From Labilithrix sp. (GTDB lineage: Bacteria; Myxococcota; Polyangia; Polyangiales; Polyangiaceae): a DNA stretch of 64,000 nt. Each line of letters begins with the position of its first letter. The first letter of the stretch is position 1. Positions 9,118 to 17,592 of this stretch are shown here, in pieces. The position numbers and the translations under genes are program-made. The stretch is from contig JAQBQL010000222.1 of assembly GCA_028287035.1 (NCBI GenBank), forward strand, positions 11,198 through 75,197. The letters are read 5' to 3'. The notes under the pieces were generated by a model. The model saw only the letters and a list, made by a program, of their open reading frames with translations, was not told the origin of the DNA and did no database searches.

Positions 9118-9686
9118 GACCCGAGCTCCGCGACCGAGGCGATGCCGGCCTTCTCGAGACAGGCCGCGAGCAGCTTGCGCGCGCGGCCGAAGTTCTGGAG
9201 GAACGTGTTGAGGCGCATGCCGAGGTGCTGCGCGAGCGCGTCGTCGGCCTGCCCTCCCTCGGCGGAGAGCCGCGCGTCGAACACGAGGCGCGGTTGCGCT
9301 GGCAGGCGCTCGTGGCACCGGGCGAGCACCTCCCGGAGGAGCGGGTCGGGCTCCGCGATGAGCTCGCCGGCGTCATCGGCGAGGGCGCGCTCGAGGTGCT
9401 CGTCGGTCGTCGGCGTGGCCCGCGTGCGACGGACCTCGCTCACCGCGAGGTTCCTCGCGATGCGGACCGCGAGGCGGAGGAGCCCGTTCGGGCGCCCGTC
9501 GGCGACGAACCGCGGCGCCACCCGCCACACGCGGAGGAGGCTCTCCTGGAGCACGGACTCGACGTCGACCACCGTGACGAACGACCGGAGGCTCACGCGC
9601 AGCGAGCCTTCCGCGCGCGCCATCCACTGCGCGAAGGCACGCGTGTCGCCGGCGAGGATGTCAGGGAGGAAGACGTCGAGGTCCAT
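9114..9686 (-). CDS. ECF-type RNA polymerase sigma factor
   Basis: This 190-residue sigma factor has region 2 at about residues 15-90, including VDVESVLQESLLRVWRVAP and the following IARNLAVSEVRR. A shortened, divergent region 4 lies at residues 125-185, where LPAQPRLVFDARLS, LAQHLGMRLNTFLQNFGRA and RKLLAACLEKAG replace the usual helix-turn-helix wording. It lacks region 3, as ECF factors do. The ATG at 9686 is 17 bases after the VIT/VWA stop, and the 84-residue gene overlaps its end, so it is the middle gene of a unit. It probably directs polymerase to an envelope or stress regulon and may control its own operon. Confidence 0.85.
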   Translation of the reverse strand: MDLDVFLPDILAGDTRAFAQWMARAEGSLRVSLRSFVTVVDVESVLQESLLRVWRVAPRFVADGRPNGLLRLAVRIARNLAVSEVRRTRATPTTDEHLERALADDAGELIAEPDPLLREVLARCHERLPAQPRLVFDARLSAEGGQADDALAQHLGMRLNTFLQNFGRARKLLAACLEKAGIASVAELGS

Positions 9687-9703
9687 GGTCCGTGAGCGCG
9701 CGG

Positions 9704-11944
9704 TCAGGTGAAGAGCCGCACGAGGAGGGCCACCAGCGCCAGGGCAGCGAGGAGGAGCACGACGAGGAGCCACCTCCGCGATCGTCGCGCAACGGGGGCG
9801 GGAGCCGCCGCCTCGGCGGGAGGAGGCGGCGGGGCCGCAGCCTCGGGGACGCTCCGCGAGATGCTGGCGAGCGGCGACGGCGGAGGCGCCGCTCCGAAGT
9901 GGTCGGTGGCGGCAGGCGGCGGCGGCGCGCCGGTGCCCCTGCTGACCGCGCGCGCCGGAGCGGGAAGTGACGCCAGGCGTTTCCGCACCATGGTCGGGCC
10001 GCCGCCGATGGGAGCCGCCGCCCCGCGCGGCATCACCATCATCGACTGCATCACGACCGCCGGCGCGGGTGCGCCCGCGAAGCTCGCCATCGTCGTGCCG
10101 TAAGGGAGCTCCTGGGGAATGGCCTCGCGCCGCGCCCGGCGCGACGGGTCGACGCTCACGTCGTCGTCGATCGCGAGCCACGAGGTGCGACGGGTCGCGA
10201 TCTGGAAGACCATCCCGAGGCTCTCGATCTCGCGGTCGATGGCCTGCACCTCGCGCCCGATCGTCCACCGCATCTCGAGGTCGGCCACGCGCTCCCGCGC
10301 GAACAGCGCCGGGATCGCCTGGCTCCCCTCGCCGGACGCGCAGGGCGCGACCACGATCCGCTGCTCCCAGGTGCCCCGTGCGAGCTGCCCCCGCAGGACC
10401 AGCTCGCCGCCCGAGGGCTTCACCGCGAGAGCCGCGAGCACCGGCGCGCCGGCGAACACGTCGGGCAGGTGCTCGGGCGCCTGCTCGACGAGCGCGTCGC
10501 CCGAGAGCACGAGGTCCGTGAGCACCGGGTCACGCGTCCGGTCGATCAGGCGCCTGGCCGCGCGCTCGGCGTCCTCGCCGGGTCCGACCAGCACCTCGGC
10601 GCCGCGACCGGCGCGCGCCAGCGAAGCCGCGAGGGTCCGGTTCGCGGCCGCGCCGACCCCGACGACGTGGAGCCGGCACCCCGCGGGCAAGCTCTCGTGG
10701 AGGAGCGTGACGATGCGCTCCTCGCCGCCCACGTAGCCGTCCGTGACGAGCACGACCTGGCGCTGGGCGCCCGGCCGGAGCCCCTGCAGCGCCTCGAGCA
10801 CCGCCGCATGCATCTCGGTACCGCCGGAGGCCTCGCGCGCCATCACCCACGCGATCGCCGCCGCCTTGTCGCGCGGCGTCGCGTGGACCGGGGCCGGCGA
10901 CCAGCGGTTCGGACGCATCGAGAACTCCACGATCTCGAGGCGATCGTGGGCGCGGAGCGAGTCGATGAGACAGGCCACGACGCGCTTGCCGAGGTCGAGC
11001 GGCGGCCCGCCCATCGACCCGCTGGTATCGAGGAGGACGATGAGATCGCGCGGCACCGTCTCGTGGTCCCCCGAAGGCGTGGGCGGGACGATCGAGACGA
11101 GCGCGTAGGCATGGCGCCCGTGCGGGGAGCCGCTCACCGGGCGCGCGACCTGCGCGTGGACCCCGACCGCGCGCTGCGCGACGGGCCAGCGGACGACGAT
11201 GTCGCGATCGAGCCGCTCGCCCTCGCGCGCGGCGAGCTCGTGGGTGCCTCCCCCGCCGGCGACCGGCCGGAGGCGGTGCGAAGGAGAGCTCACCGAGCCG
11301 CCCGGGGCGAGCGCGTCGGCGACCGCCACCTCGAGCTGGAGGCGCGCCCGGATGCCGCCGTCGGCGAGCTCGACGTGCGAGGCGCGCCGGTCGGCCGCGC
11401 TCGCCTCCGCGCCGAGGTACCGCGGTCCGATCACCGTCGGGAAGCGCAGCTCCCACTCACCCTCGTCGGTCCAGCCGAGGCGCTGATCGATCACGATCTC
11501 GGCCACGATCGTCTGACGCGCGGGAAGGTTTCCGATCTCCTGGGTGAAGACGTCGGCCTTGTCCTGCTCGAGGAGCGCCGCGGTGTGCCCGGTCGCGATC
11601 GCCTCCTCGAACCGCGCTCGCGCCGACTCCTTGCGATCGATCTTCCCGGCGATGGTGCGCGCGCCGATGCGGAAGGAGTACCCGGAGACCGCGCCGTCGT
11701 GCGGCAGGGGCATCCGGTAGGTCACGTGGAGCGTCTCGTCGTAGGGGTTCTCGAACGTCTGTTCGAGCACGACCCGTGCGAGGCCGGCGCCGGCCCGGGC
11801 GCGGAGACGAGCCCCGACCAGCGGGAGCGATCGGCCGTCCGGCGCGCGCAGCTCGGCGCCCGGGAGGTCGTCGCGGTCGGCGGGGGTGGCGGACATTCGG
11901 TAGGGAGAGCCGGGAGTGGGTGCGGAGCCGTAGGCTAGCGTCAT
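9704..11944 (-). CDS. VIT and von Willebrand factor A domain protein with C-terminal membrane anchor
   Basis: This 746-residue protein has a VIT domain at about residues 25-155, with the segment FENPYDETLHVTYRMPLP. A von Willebrand A domain follows, with its metal-site motif DTSGSMGG near residue 305. A Pro/Ala-rich stretch and one C-terminal helix (WLLVVLLLAALALVALLV) end the protein. No signal peptide is visible, so it looks tail-anchored with the domains probably in the cytoplasm. The ATG at 11944 is preceded by AAAGG and is preferred over the longer open frame. VIT/VWA proteins bind partners through the metal site. Being first in a unit with an ECF sigma factor, it may sense or sequester, but no direct evidence shows this. 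Confidence 0.82.
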   Translation of the reverse strand: MTLAYGSAPTPGSPYRMSATPADRDDLPGAELRAPDGRSLPLVGARLRARAGAGLARVVLEQTFENPYDETLHVTYRMPLPHDGAVSGYSFRIGARTIAGKIDRKESARARFEEAIATGHTAALLEQDKADVFTQEIGNLPARQTIVAEIVIDQRLGWTDEGEWELRFPTVIGPRYLGAEASAADRRASHVELADGGIRARLQLEVAVADALAPGGSVSSPSHRLRPVAGGGGTHELAAREGERLDRDIVVRWPVAQRAVGVHAQVARPVSGSPHGRHAYALVSIVPPTPSGDHETVPRDLIVLLDTSGSMGGPPLDLGKRVVACLIDSLRAHDRLEIVEFSMRPNRWSPAPVHATPRDKAAAIAWVMAREASGGTEMHAAVLEALQGLRPGAQRQVVLVTDGYVGGEERIVTLLHESLPAGCRLHVVGVGAAANRTLAASLARAGRGAEVLVGPGEDAERAARRLIDRTRDPVLTDLVLSGDALVEQAPEHLPDVFAGAPVLAALAVKPSGGELVLRGQLARGTWEQRIVVAPCASGEGSQAIPALFARERVADLEMRWTIGREVQAIDREIESLGMVFQIATRRTSWLAIDDDVSVDPSRRARREAIPQELPYGTTMASFAGAPAPAVVMQSMMVMPRGAAAPIGGGPTMVRKRLASLPAPARAVSRGTGAPPPPAATDHFGAAPPPSPLASISRSVPEAAAPPPPPAEAAAPAPVARRSRRWLLVVLLLAALALVALLVRLFT

Positions 11945-11973
11945 GAGCGACCTTTCGTGGGGTTCGCCCGGCC

Positions 11974-12001
11974 AACGCTGCGAGACACCTCCCTGGTGAC
12001 A
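11974..12001 (-). promoter_or_regulatory. Candidate ECF-type promoter for the VIT/VWA-sigma unit
   Basis: On the minus strand TGTCACC is followed after 17 bases by CGTT, 29 bases before the VIT/VWA ATG. This resembles the TGTCACA and CGTC elements described for ECF41-type promoters. The match is partial, and I have no second copy in the window to compare, so it is a suggestion of self-regulation only. Confidence 0.3.
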
Positions 12002-12029
12002 AGGATTCGTCACGCGCCCCAGAAATCGT

Positions 12030-13565
12030 TCAGCCGCCGCCGAGCCACACGCCGAATCGCTCGCCGATCATGAGGCTGGCGAGGTTCGTGTTGGAGCTCG
12101 TGATGGTCGGCATGAGGCTCGCGTCGGCGACGAAGAGGCCGGTCACGCCTCGCACCCGCCCCCGCCCGTCGGTCGCGGCGCGCGGGTCCCCATCGGGCCC
12201 CATCGGCACCGTCCCGCACGGGTGATACCCCGAGCCGGTGATCTGCTGGAGCGGCCGCCGCAGCGCGCCCTCGTCGTCGAACGGACGGGTGCTCGGGTAG
12301 ATGGGCCGCGCCAGCGCCGTGAGCGCCTTCGTCTTGGCGAGCCGAGCGACCCACCGGAGCGCCTCGACCATCGCGGCACGGTCGCTCTCGACGCCGAGCA
12401 GGTTGGAACGGATGACGGGCCGCTCGTCGGCCCGGGCCGAGCCGAAGCGCAGCGTTCCTTCCGCTCGCGACTTCCCGACCACCGCGGCCAGCGTGACCCC
12501 GGGGACCGGCAGGCGCGGCAAGGGCACGAACGATCCGGGCTGGATCTGCATGTCGTTCGGCCCGATGCCGCCGGTCGACGCGTAGCGGTACACCGTCTGG
12601 ACGAGCGGATGATCGACCCTGGACATGCCCGCCTTGTGGGGCAGGAAGAAGATGGCGACGCCCGGGTGATCGAGAAGCCGGGCCCCGACGCCGGGGACGT
12701 CGGCGACGAGCTGCACGCCGAGACGCGCACACTCCTGGGCGGGACCCACGCCGGATCGCAGGAGGACGCCTGGCGTCGCGATCGCGCCGGCCGAGAGCAC
12801 CACGCGGTCGCCGAGGATCTCCTTCACGCGCCCGAAGCGCTCGACCTCCACGCCGATGGCACGCTTGCCCCGGAAGAGCACCCGGCGCACGCTCGTGTCG
12901 GCGGCGATCGTCAGGTTGGCGCGGGCCCGCACGCGCGCGCCGAGGTACGCCCGCGCCGCGCTGATCCGCTGGCCTTCGATCTTGTTCATCGCGTGCGGAC
13001 CGACGCCGGTGAGGGTCGGGTCGTTCGTGTCGGCGCAGGGCGGAAACCCGAGCTCGCCGCACGCCTCCACGAACGCCGCCTGCCAGGGCACGAGCTCGGA
13101 CGGCGGATGCCGACGGATGGGCAGCGGCCCCTCGCCTCCGTGCCACTCCGTCGCGCCGTAGTCGAGGTCGCGCTCCAGCCGCTTGAACGCCGGAAGACAG
13201 TGCTCCCAGGACCACTCGGGGAGCCCGAGCGACGCCCATTCGTCGTAGTCGTACGGCATGCCACGGAGAGCGATGCAGGTGTTCACCGCCGACGACCCGC
13301 CCACCACCCGACCGCGCGGAAAGCCCATGGTGAGCGCGCTCCAGAACCGATGCTCGGTGGCGCGGTAGGCGTAGCCCCAGTCGTGCGAGAAGAGCGAGTT
13401 CTGGCGTCCGTCGCGGAGCGCCGCGGGCAAGGTGTCCGGTGACTCGCCGGCGGTCGGGAAGTCGGGGCCCGCCTCCACGAGCACGACCTCGTGCTGCTCG
13501 GTCTCGGTGAGGCGCGAGGCGATCACCGATCCGGCCGAGCCTGCGCCGACAACGATCGTCCGCAT
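12030..13565 (-). CDS. GMC-family FAD-dependent oxidoreductase (choline dehydrogenase-like)
   Basis: This 511-residue flavoprotein starts with the Rossmann motif IVVGAGSAGSVIASRLTE, where the ADP part of FAD binds. The GMC signature (FPRGRVVGGSSAVNTCI) follows near residue 90. The C-terminal active-site region contains GSGYHPCGT, with the catalytic base histidine, and SSNTNLASLMIGERF with the second conserved residue. GMC enzymes oxidise alcohols, choline, glucose or sterols to aldehydes or ketones. The substrate cannot be read from the sequence. It lies 15 bases after the membrane protein gene on the same strand and may share its transcript. Confidence 0.88.
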   Translation of the reverse strand: MRTIVVGAGSAGSVIASRLTETEQHEVVLVEAGPDFPTAGESPDTLPAALRDGRQNSLFSHDWGYAYRATEHRFWSALTMGFPRGRVVGGSSAVNTCIALRGMPYDYDEWASLGLPEWSWEHCLPAFKRLERDLDYGATEWHGGEGPLPIRRHPPSELVPWQAAFVEACGELGFPPCADTNDPTLTGVGPHAMNKIEGQRISAARAYLGARVRARANLTIAADTSVRRVLFRGKRAIGVEVERFGRVKEILGDRVVLSAGAIATPGVLLRSGVGPAQECARLGVQLVADVPGVGARLLDHPGVAIFFLPHKAGMSRVDHPLVQTVYRYASTGGIGPNDMQIQPGSFVPLPRLPVPGVTLAAVVGKSRAEGTLRFGSARADERPVIRSNLLGVESDRAAMVEALRWVARLAKTKALTALARPIYPSTRPFDDEGALRRPLQQITGSGYHPCGTVPMGPDGDPRAATDGRGRVRGVTGLFVADASLMPTITSSNTNLASLMIGERFGVWLGGG

Positions 13566-13580
13566 GGTGCGGACTCTACT

Positions 13581-14660
13581 TCATCTCGCGCGGAAGAGCG
13601 GCCCCAGGCGGGCGAGGTGCTCTTCCACGTCCTCCCGCTCGTCCTCGAGCGCTGCCGCAACGCGCACCCGGACCTCGGGATCCTCCACGACGCGGACGAG
13701 CGCCTCGCGCGGCTCGCCGTGCCGGACCCGGAGCAACCGGGCGGCGCCCATGCGCGCGTCGAGCGGCGCCGCGCCGTCGCCGAGCATGCTCCAGAGATCC
13801 TCCTGCTCGAGCGGGGTGCCGCGGTAAACGTCGCCGGCCCCGGGCAGCGCGTCGAGGCGCGCCAACCAGGCGCCCACCTGCTCGCCGCCCCGTGCGAGCC
13901 GCGGCGCGTAGCTCGCGCTGGCCTCCGCCGCGGCGGGCTCGCCGGCCTCGTCCTCGTCCTCGCCCAGGTGCAGCGCCACGTGCCGATCCCACGAGGTCGT
14001 GCCCACCGACTGCGCGTGGCCCGGCAGGACCCGCCGCGCGATCAGCAGGGCCATCGCGAGCAGCGCGGCGAGCACGCCGCCCATCCCGAAGATGGCTTTG
14101 CCATGCGCGAGGCCGGGCGTCTGGAACGTCTGGAGAGCGCTGAGCAGGTAGAGCGGCGCACACGCGAGGGCGGCGCTCGTGACCAGCGCCTGCAGGACCG
14201 CGAGCAGATGCTTCACCGGCGCGAGCCGCAGCTCTCCGAAGGCCGGCGAAGGCACGGCGAGGGCCTCGACGATCTGCCGCGCGTCCTCGGCGCGCTCGAC
14301 CTCCACGAACATGAGATCGCGGCCGCGACGGATGGCGACGCTGTGCCCGTGCTTCCCCTGCGCCACGCGGAGGCCGGTCACCGAAGCGCCGTCGACCACC
14401 TGGCCGCCCACCCGAACGCGCCCCCGCTCGAGCGTCACCTTCTCGACCTCGCCCTGGTGCCGCCACGAGAGCCACGGCCCGACGCCGCCGATGCCGATCA
14501 GGAGCGCGACGAACGCGTACACGCCGAACTCGGGCGGCCGGAACGCGCGGGTGCCGAGGAGGTCATCGAGCACCACGGCCGCGAGCCCGCACGCCGCCAT
14601 CGCCGTCACGGCGAGCGCGACGCGCGACTCCTCTCTCTTCCTCACGACGCGCGCGATCAC
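13581..14660 (-). CDS. Membrane protein with PH-like and HEAT-like segments
   Basis: This 359-residue protein has two hydrophobic helices near residues 15-33 and 46-62. A predicted beta-rich cytoplasmic domain, possibly bacterial PH-like, follows at about 70-135 and precedes two more helices near 160-180 and 195-212. The C-terminal 60 residues contain charged repeats such as DARMGAARLLRVRHGEP and PEVRVRVAAALEDE that read like HEAT-type helical pairs. No catalytic motif is seen and no named family is recognised. It lies 40 bases after the leucine-rich-repeat gene and 15 bases before the GMC oxidoreductase. Confidence 0.6.
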   Translation of the reverse strand: MIARVVRKREESRVALAVTAMAACGLAAVVLDDLLGTRAFRPPEFGVYAFVALLIGIGGVGPWLSWRHQGEVEKVTLERGRVRVGGQVVDGASVTGLRVAQGKHGHSVAIRRGRDLMFVEVERAEDARQIVEALAVPSPAFGELRLAPVKHLLAVLQALVTSAALACAPLYLLSALQTFQTPGLAHGKAIFGMGGVLAALLAMALLIARRVLPGHAQSVGTTSWDRHVALHLGEDEDEAGEPAAAEASASYAPRLARGGEQVGAWLARLDALPGAGDVYRGTPLEQEDLWSMLGDGAAPLDARMGAARLLRVRHGEPREALVRVVEDPEVRVRVAAALEDEREDVEEHLARLGPLFRAR

Positions 14661-14699
14661 TCCTGGAGCTTAACGCGCCACGTCGAAAAGTCGTTCCGC

Positions 14700-15513
14700 C
14701 TACTTCGTCACCACGCGGAGGCCACGCGCGACGAGCGGCTGGATCGTGTCGAGGTTGTTGATGGCGCAGCCCTCGACATAGAGGAACTTGAGCTTCTCGA
14801 GGCCCTTCAGCGCGCTCACGTCCGTCACGTTCGTGTGCTTGATGCTCAGCTTCTCGAGCTTCTTCGCCTTGGCCAGCGGCGCGAGATCGGTCACCTGCGT
14901 GTCGTCGAGCTGGAGCTCGGTGAGGTTCACGAGGGTCGCGAGCGGCGCGATGTCCCGCACGTGGGTGCGCCCGAGGTCGAGGCGATCCATGAGCACGAGC
15001 TTCTCGAGCGGCTTCAGGTCCTCCACCTCGTTGATCGAGGCGCGGAGGGTCTCGAGCTGCGTGAGGTTCGCGATGGGCGACAGATCGCGCAGCTTTCCGG
15101 GCGGCAGGAACAGGTGCTTCAGGCCGGTCATCTTCGGGATGACGCACGCGTCGAGCTCGTCGATCGTCGCCTTCTTCGTGAGGTTCAGCGAGCGGACGTT
15201 CGGGAGATCGCTCGTCTTGATGACGTCGTTCGGCTTCTTCGACAGCTTGAGGCGGAGCTCGGCATCGAGATCCTTGTCGGCGAGCGCGAGCTCCGGACCC
15301 GTCGGGCAGATGACGTCCTTCTTCGGGGCGGGCTCGCTCGAGGCGGCGGCGCTCGGCGGCGGGGCGGGGAGAGGCAGCGCGGCGTCGACCGAGGCCTCGT
15401 CCGTCGTCTTCGCGAGCAGCTCGGCCCTCTTCTTGTCCTCATCGCAGCCCGTGAGGACGAGGGAACCGAGCGAGGAGCGACAAAACGACGAAAGAGGAGC
15501 GGCCGGTCTTCAT
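14700..15513 (-). CDS. Leucine-rich-repeat lipoprotein, apparently frameshifted in the signal peptide
   Basis: The protein body contains at least four leucine-rich repeats of about 22 residues (LVNLTELQLDDTQVTDLAPL and similar), an internalin-type fold for binding. Upstream in the same frame the sequence stays protein-like back to SLVLTGCDEDKK, a perfect lipobox, but no ATG, GTG or TTG exists before the stop at 15510-15512. An ATG at 15513 in another frame encodes MKTGRSSFVVLSLL, which is the missing signal-peptide start. Joining the two needs a +1 shift around 15465-15490. A sequencing indel or a recent mutation would explain it. An unsupported alternative is an internal start at 15131, which would remove export. 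Confidence 0.65.
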
Positions 15514-15543
15514 GGCGGGGGCATTACGCCCTAAGTTCCCGGC

Positions 15544-15798
15544 ATGCGCGAGCGCAAATGCGCGTGTGGGCACACGCGGTCCCATCCCGAGGTCCAGCAG
15601 GAGCCCGAGTACACGCTGTGGGGCTGGATCCAGCTCAGCATGCTCGGCCTCACGCCCCAGCCCGATCACATCGTCTTCCGGTGCATACGTTGCCGGAAGA
15701 GCCTCGGGGTCTCGCGTGACCCCGAGCTCCTGAAGCGCAAGGGAGCGACGACGCCGGACGCGCCGCCGCCGCCCGCGCCCCCCGCCGCTCCGGGCTGA
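15544..15798 (+). CDS. Small protein with possible zinc ribbon
   Basis: This 84-residue protein has an N-terminal CxC pair (KCACGH) and a second pair in the middle (FRCIRCRKSLG). Together they could form a zinc ribbon. A proline-rich tail follows. The start ATG lies 30 bases from the divergent lipoprotein start. I recognise no family. Small myxobacterial proteins of this type are usually unassigned. The coding call rests on the paired cysteines and on an open frame that matches neighbouring codon use. Confidence 0.55.
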   Translation: MRERKCACGHTRSHPEVQQEPEYTLWGWIQLSMLGLTPQPDHIVFRCIRCRKSLGVSRDPELLKRKGATTPDAPPPPAPPAAPG

Positions 15799-15839
15799 GG
15801 CTTTCGTCGGGGGTGCTCGTCGTGCGAGCATCCGCCGCC

Positions 15840-16235
15840 ATGACGTCGCGCGCCATCGAGGCCGAGATCGGCCTGTGCCTGCTCTTCTCCGCGGTCGACG
15901 GTGACATCTCCGAGGCCGAGATCGGCGCGCTCTCCACGCGGGTGGGCGTCCTCCTCGGCGACGACTTCGACCCCATGCGACTGCCGGCGATCCTGGAGGG
16001 CGAGATGGGACGCATCGGCTCCCTCGGCGTCGACGCCTACGTCGCGAAGCTCGCCGACCGGATCGCCGAGCCGCGACGCTTCGAGGCGGTGCGCGCGGCG
16101 TGCGCGGTGGCGTGCGCCGACGGCCTCGCGCCCGAGGAGGAGGAGGTCGTTCGCCAGGTCTGCGGCGCTCTCGCCCTCGATGCCGACAGCCTCATCGCTC
16201 GGGCCTGCACGGCCCGCCGCCGCCCCCATCCCTAG
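15840..16235 (+). CDS. TerB-like (tellurite-resistance/DjlA-type) domain protein
   Basis: This 131-residue helical protein resembles the TerB/DjlA domain. Repeated acidic helices carry the pattern LLFSAVDGDISEAEI and, later, CADGLAPEEEEVVRQV, the two homologous halves seen in that fold. In the family the domain is a scaffold in stress and membrane-associated complexes. No enzyme motif is present. The ATG at 15840 was chosen because the codons before it from a GTG at 15813 add nothing conserved. It stands alone between the zinc-ribbon-like gene and the YceI pair. Confidence 0.6.
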   Translation: MTSRAIEAEIGLCLLFSAVDGDISEAEIGALSTRVGVLLGDDFDPMRLPAILEGEMGRIGSLGVDAYVAKLADRIAEPRRFEAVRAACAVACADGLAPEEEEVVRQVCGALALDADSLIARACTARRRPHP

Positions 16236-16249
16236 GCGGGTCCCTGGCC

Positions 16250-16271
16250 ATTGTTGCACCTGTTGAACAAT
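16250..16271. promoter_or_regulatory. Inverted repeat upstream of the YceI pair
   Basis: ATTGTT and AACAAT form a perfect six-base inverted repeat around a ten-base spacer, 82 bases before the first YceI start. It is more AT-rich than its surroundings and could be an operator. No T-tract follows, so it is not a terminator. No match to a known regulator is claimed. Confidence 0.3.
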
Positions 16272-16352
16272 CCGTTCCGGGCGGCGGAGCTATTCGACAA
16301 CAACGCTTCGTCGCATCGTCGCATCGGTCAGGAACACAGGAGACGAGAGAAC

Positions 16353-16886
16353 ATGGCAAACAGCACCTGGACGATCGACGGCGCCCATTCCAGCGCAACC
16401 TTCAGCGTCCGCCACTTGATGATCACGAACGTCCGCGGCGAGTTCGGCAAGGTGACCGGTGAGGTCTCCTTCGACCCCGAGAACCCCGAGGCGGCCACCG
16501 CCCACGCGACGATCGAGGTCGGCTCGATCAACACCCGCGACGCGGGCCGCGATACGCACCTCAAGAGCGCTGATTTCTTCGACGTCGAGAAGTTCCCGAG
16601 CATCGGCTTCACCTCGAAGTCCGTGAAGAAGACGAGCAAGGGCCTCGAGCTCACCGGCGAGCTGACGATCCGCGACGCCTCCCGCACCGTGGTCCTCGAG
16701 GTCGAGGGTCCGAGCGGCGAGCAGAAGGATCCCTGGGGTAACACGCGCATCGGCGCGTCGGCGCGGACCAAGATCAAGCGCTCCGAGTTCGGTATCACCT
16801 GGAACGCGGCCCTCGAGCTCGGCGGCGTCGCCGTCGGCGACGAGGTGACCATCGACATCGACGTATCTCTCGTGAAGGCGAAGTGA
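16353..16886 (+). CDS. YceI family protein (cytoplasmic form)
   Basis: This 177-residue YceI-like protein has no signal peptide. The family forms a lipocalin-like barrel that binds isoprenoid or lipid molecules. The start WTIDGAHSSATFSVRHLMI is the classical YceI N-terminus. The middle segment DFFDVEKFPSIGFTSKSV and the end IGASARTKIKRSEFGI also match. The ATG at 16353 follows an AGGAG ribosome site ten bases upstream. The open frame before it is not coding. It overlaps the second YceI gene by four bases, so the two are translated together. Confidence 0.88.
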   Translation: MANSTWTIDGAHSSATFSVRHLMITNVRGEFGKVTGEVSFDPENPEAATAHATIEVGSINTRDAGRDTHLKSADFFDVEKFPSIGFTSKSVKKTSKGLELTGELTIRDASRTVVLEVEGPSGEQKDPWGNTRIGASARTKIKRSEFGITWNAALELGGVAVGDEVTIDIDVSLVKAK

Positions 16887-17542
16887 AAAATCCCATGACC
16901 ATCTCGTTCCGTGCAGCGGTTCTCGCTCTGACCACCATCACCCTCGTCGCCGGCTGCGACGACCCCTCGAAGGGCAAGGCGAAGGCGACCACCGGCGAGG
17001 CCGTCAGCGCGACCGCGCAGGCCTCCACCGCCGCCTCCACGAAGTACGCCTTCGACCAGACGAGCTCGAAGATCCAGTGGGTCGGCTCGAAGGTGACCGG
17101 CAAGCACGACGGCAGCTTCGAGAAGTTCACGGGCTCCGTGGACGTCGTCGACGGCTCGCCCGAGAAGAGCAAGGTCACCGTCGACATCGACACGACCAGC
17201 ATCAAGGCCGACGACGAGAAGCTCACCGGCCACCTCAAGACGCCCGACTTCTTCGACGTCGAGAAGCACCCGAAGGCAACGTTCGTCTCGACCGAGATCA
17301 AGAAGGGCGGCGAGAAGGGCGCGAGCCACACCGTCACCGGCAATCTCACGATCAAGGGGATCTCGAAGTCGATCACGTTCCCGGCGACCATCTCGGTCAG
17401 CGGCGACAGCGCGAACGTCGACGCCGAGTTCTCGATCAACCGGCGCGATTACTCGATCAACTACGCGGGCAAGGCGAACGATCTCATCCGCGACGACGTC
17501 GTCCTCAAGCTGACCATCAAGGGCAAGAAGGCCTCTTCCTAG
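16883..17542 (+). CDS. YceI family lipoprotein
   Basis: This is the second YceI protein, 219 residues. A signal peptide ends in the lipobox LVAGC near residue 25, and a charged Lys/Ala/Thr spacer follows. The YceI barrel starts at about residue 55 with FDQTSSKIQWVGSKV and contains TPDFFDVEKHPKATFVST. It is expected on the outer or inner membrane facing the periplasm. The GTG at 16883 forms a GTGA overlap with the upstream gene. An ATG at 16895 would give nearly the same signal peptide. One soluble copy beside one lipidated copy suggests lipid handling on both sides of the membrane, which is inference. Confidence 0.85.
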   Translation: MKNPMTISFRAAVLALTTITLVAGCDDPSKGKAKATTGEAVSATAQASTAASTKYAFDQTSSKIQWVGSKVTGKHDGSFEKFTGSVDVVDGSPEKSKVTVDIDTTSIKADDEKLTGHLKTPDFFDVEKHPKATFVSTEIKKGGEKGASHTVTGNLTIKGISKSITFPATISVSGDSANVDAEFSINRRDYSINYAGKANDLIRDDVVLKLTIKGKKASS

Positions 17543-17592
17543 CGAGCGGTGAACACAGGCGTGTGGCAAGGCGCTGCGCTATGCTCCCGCGC

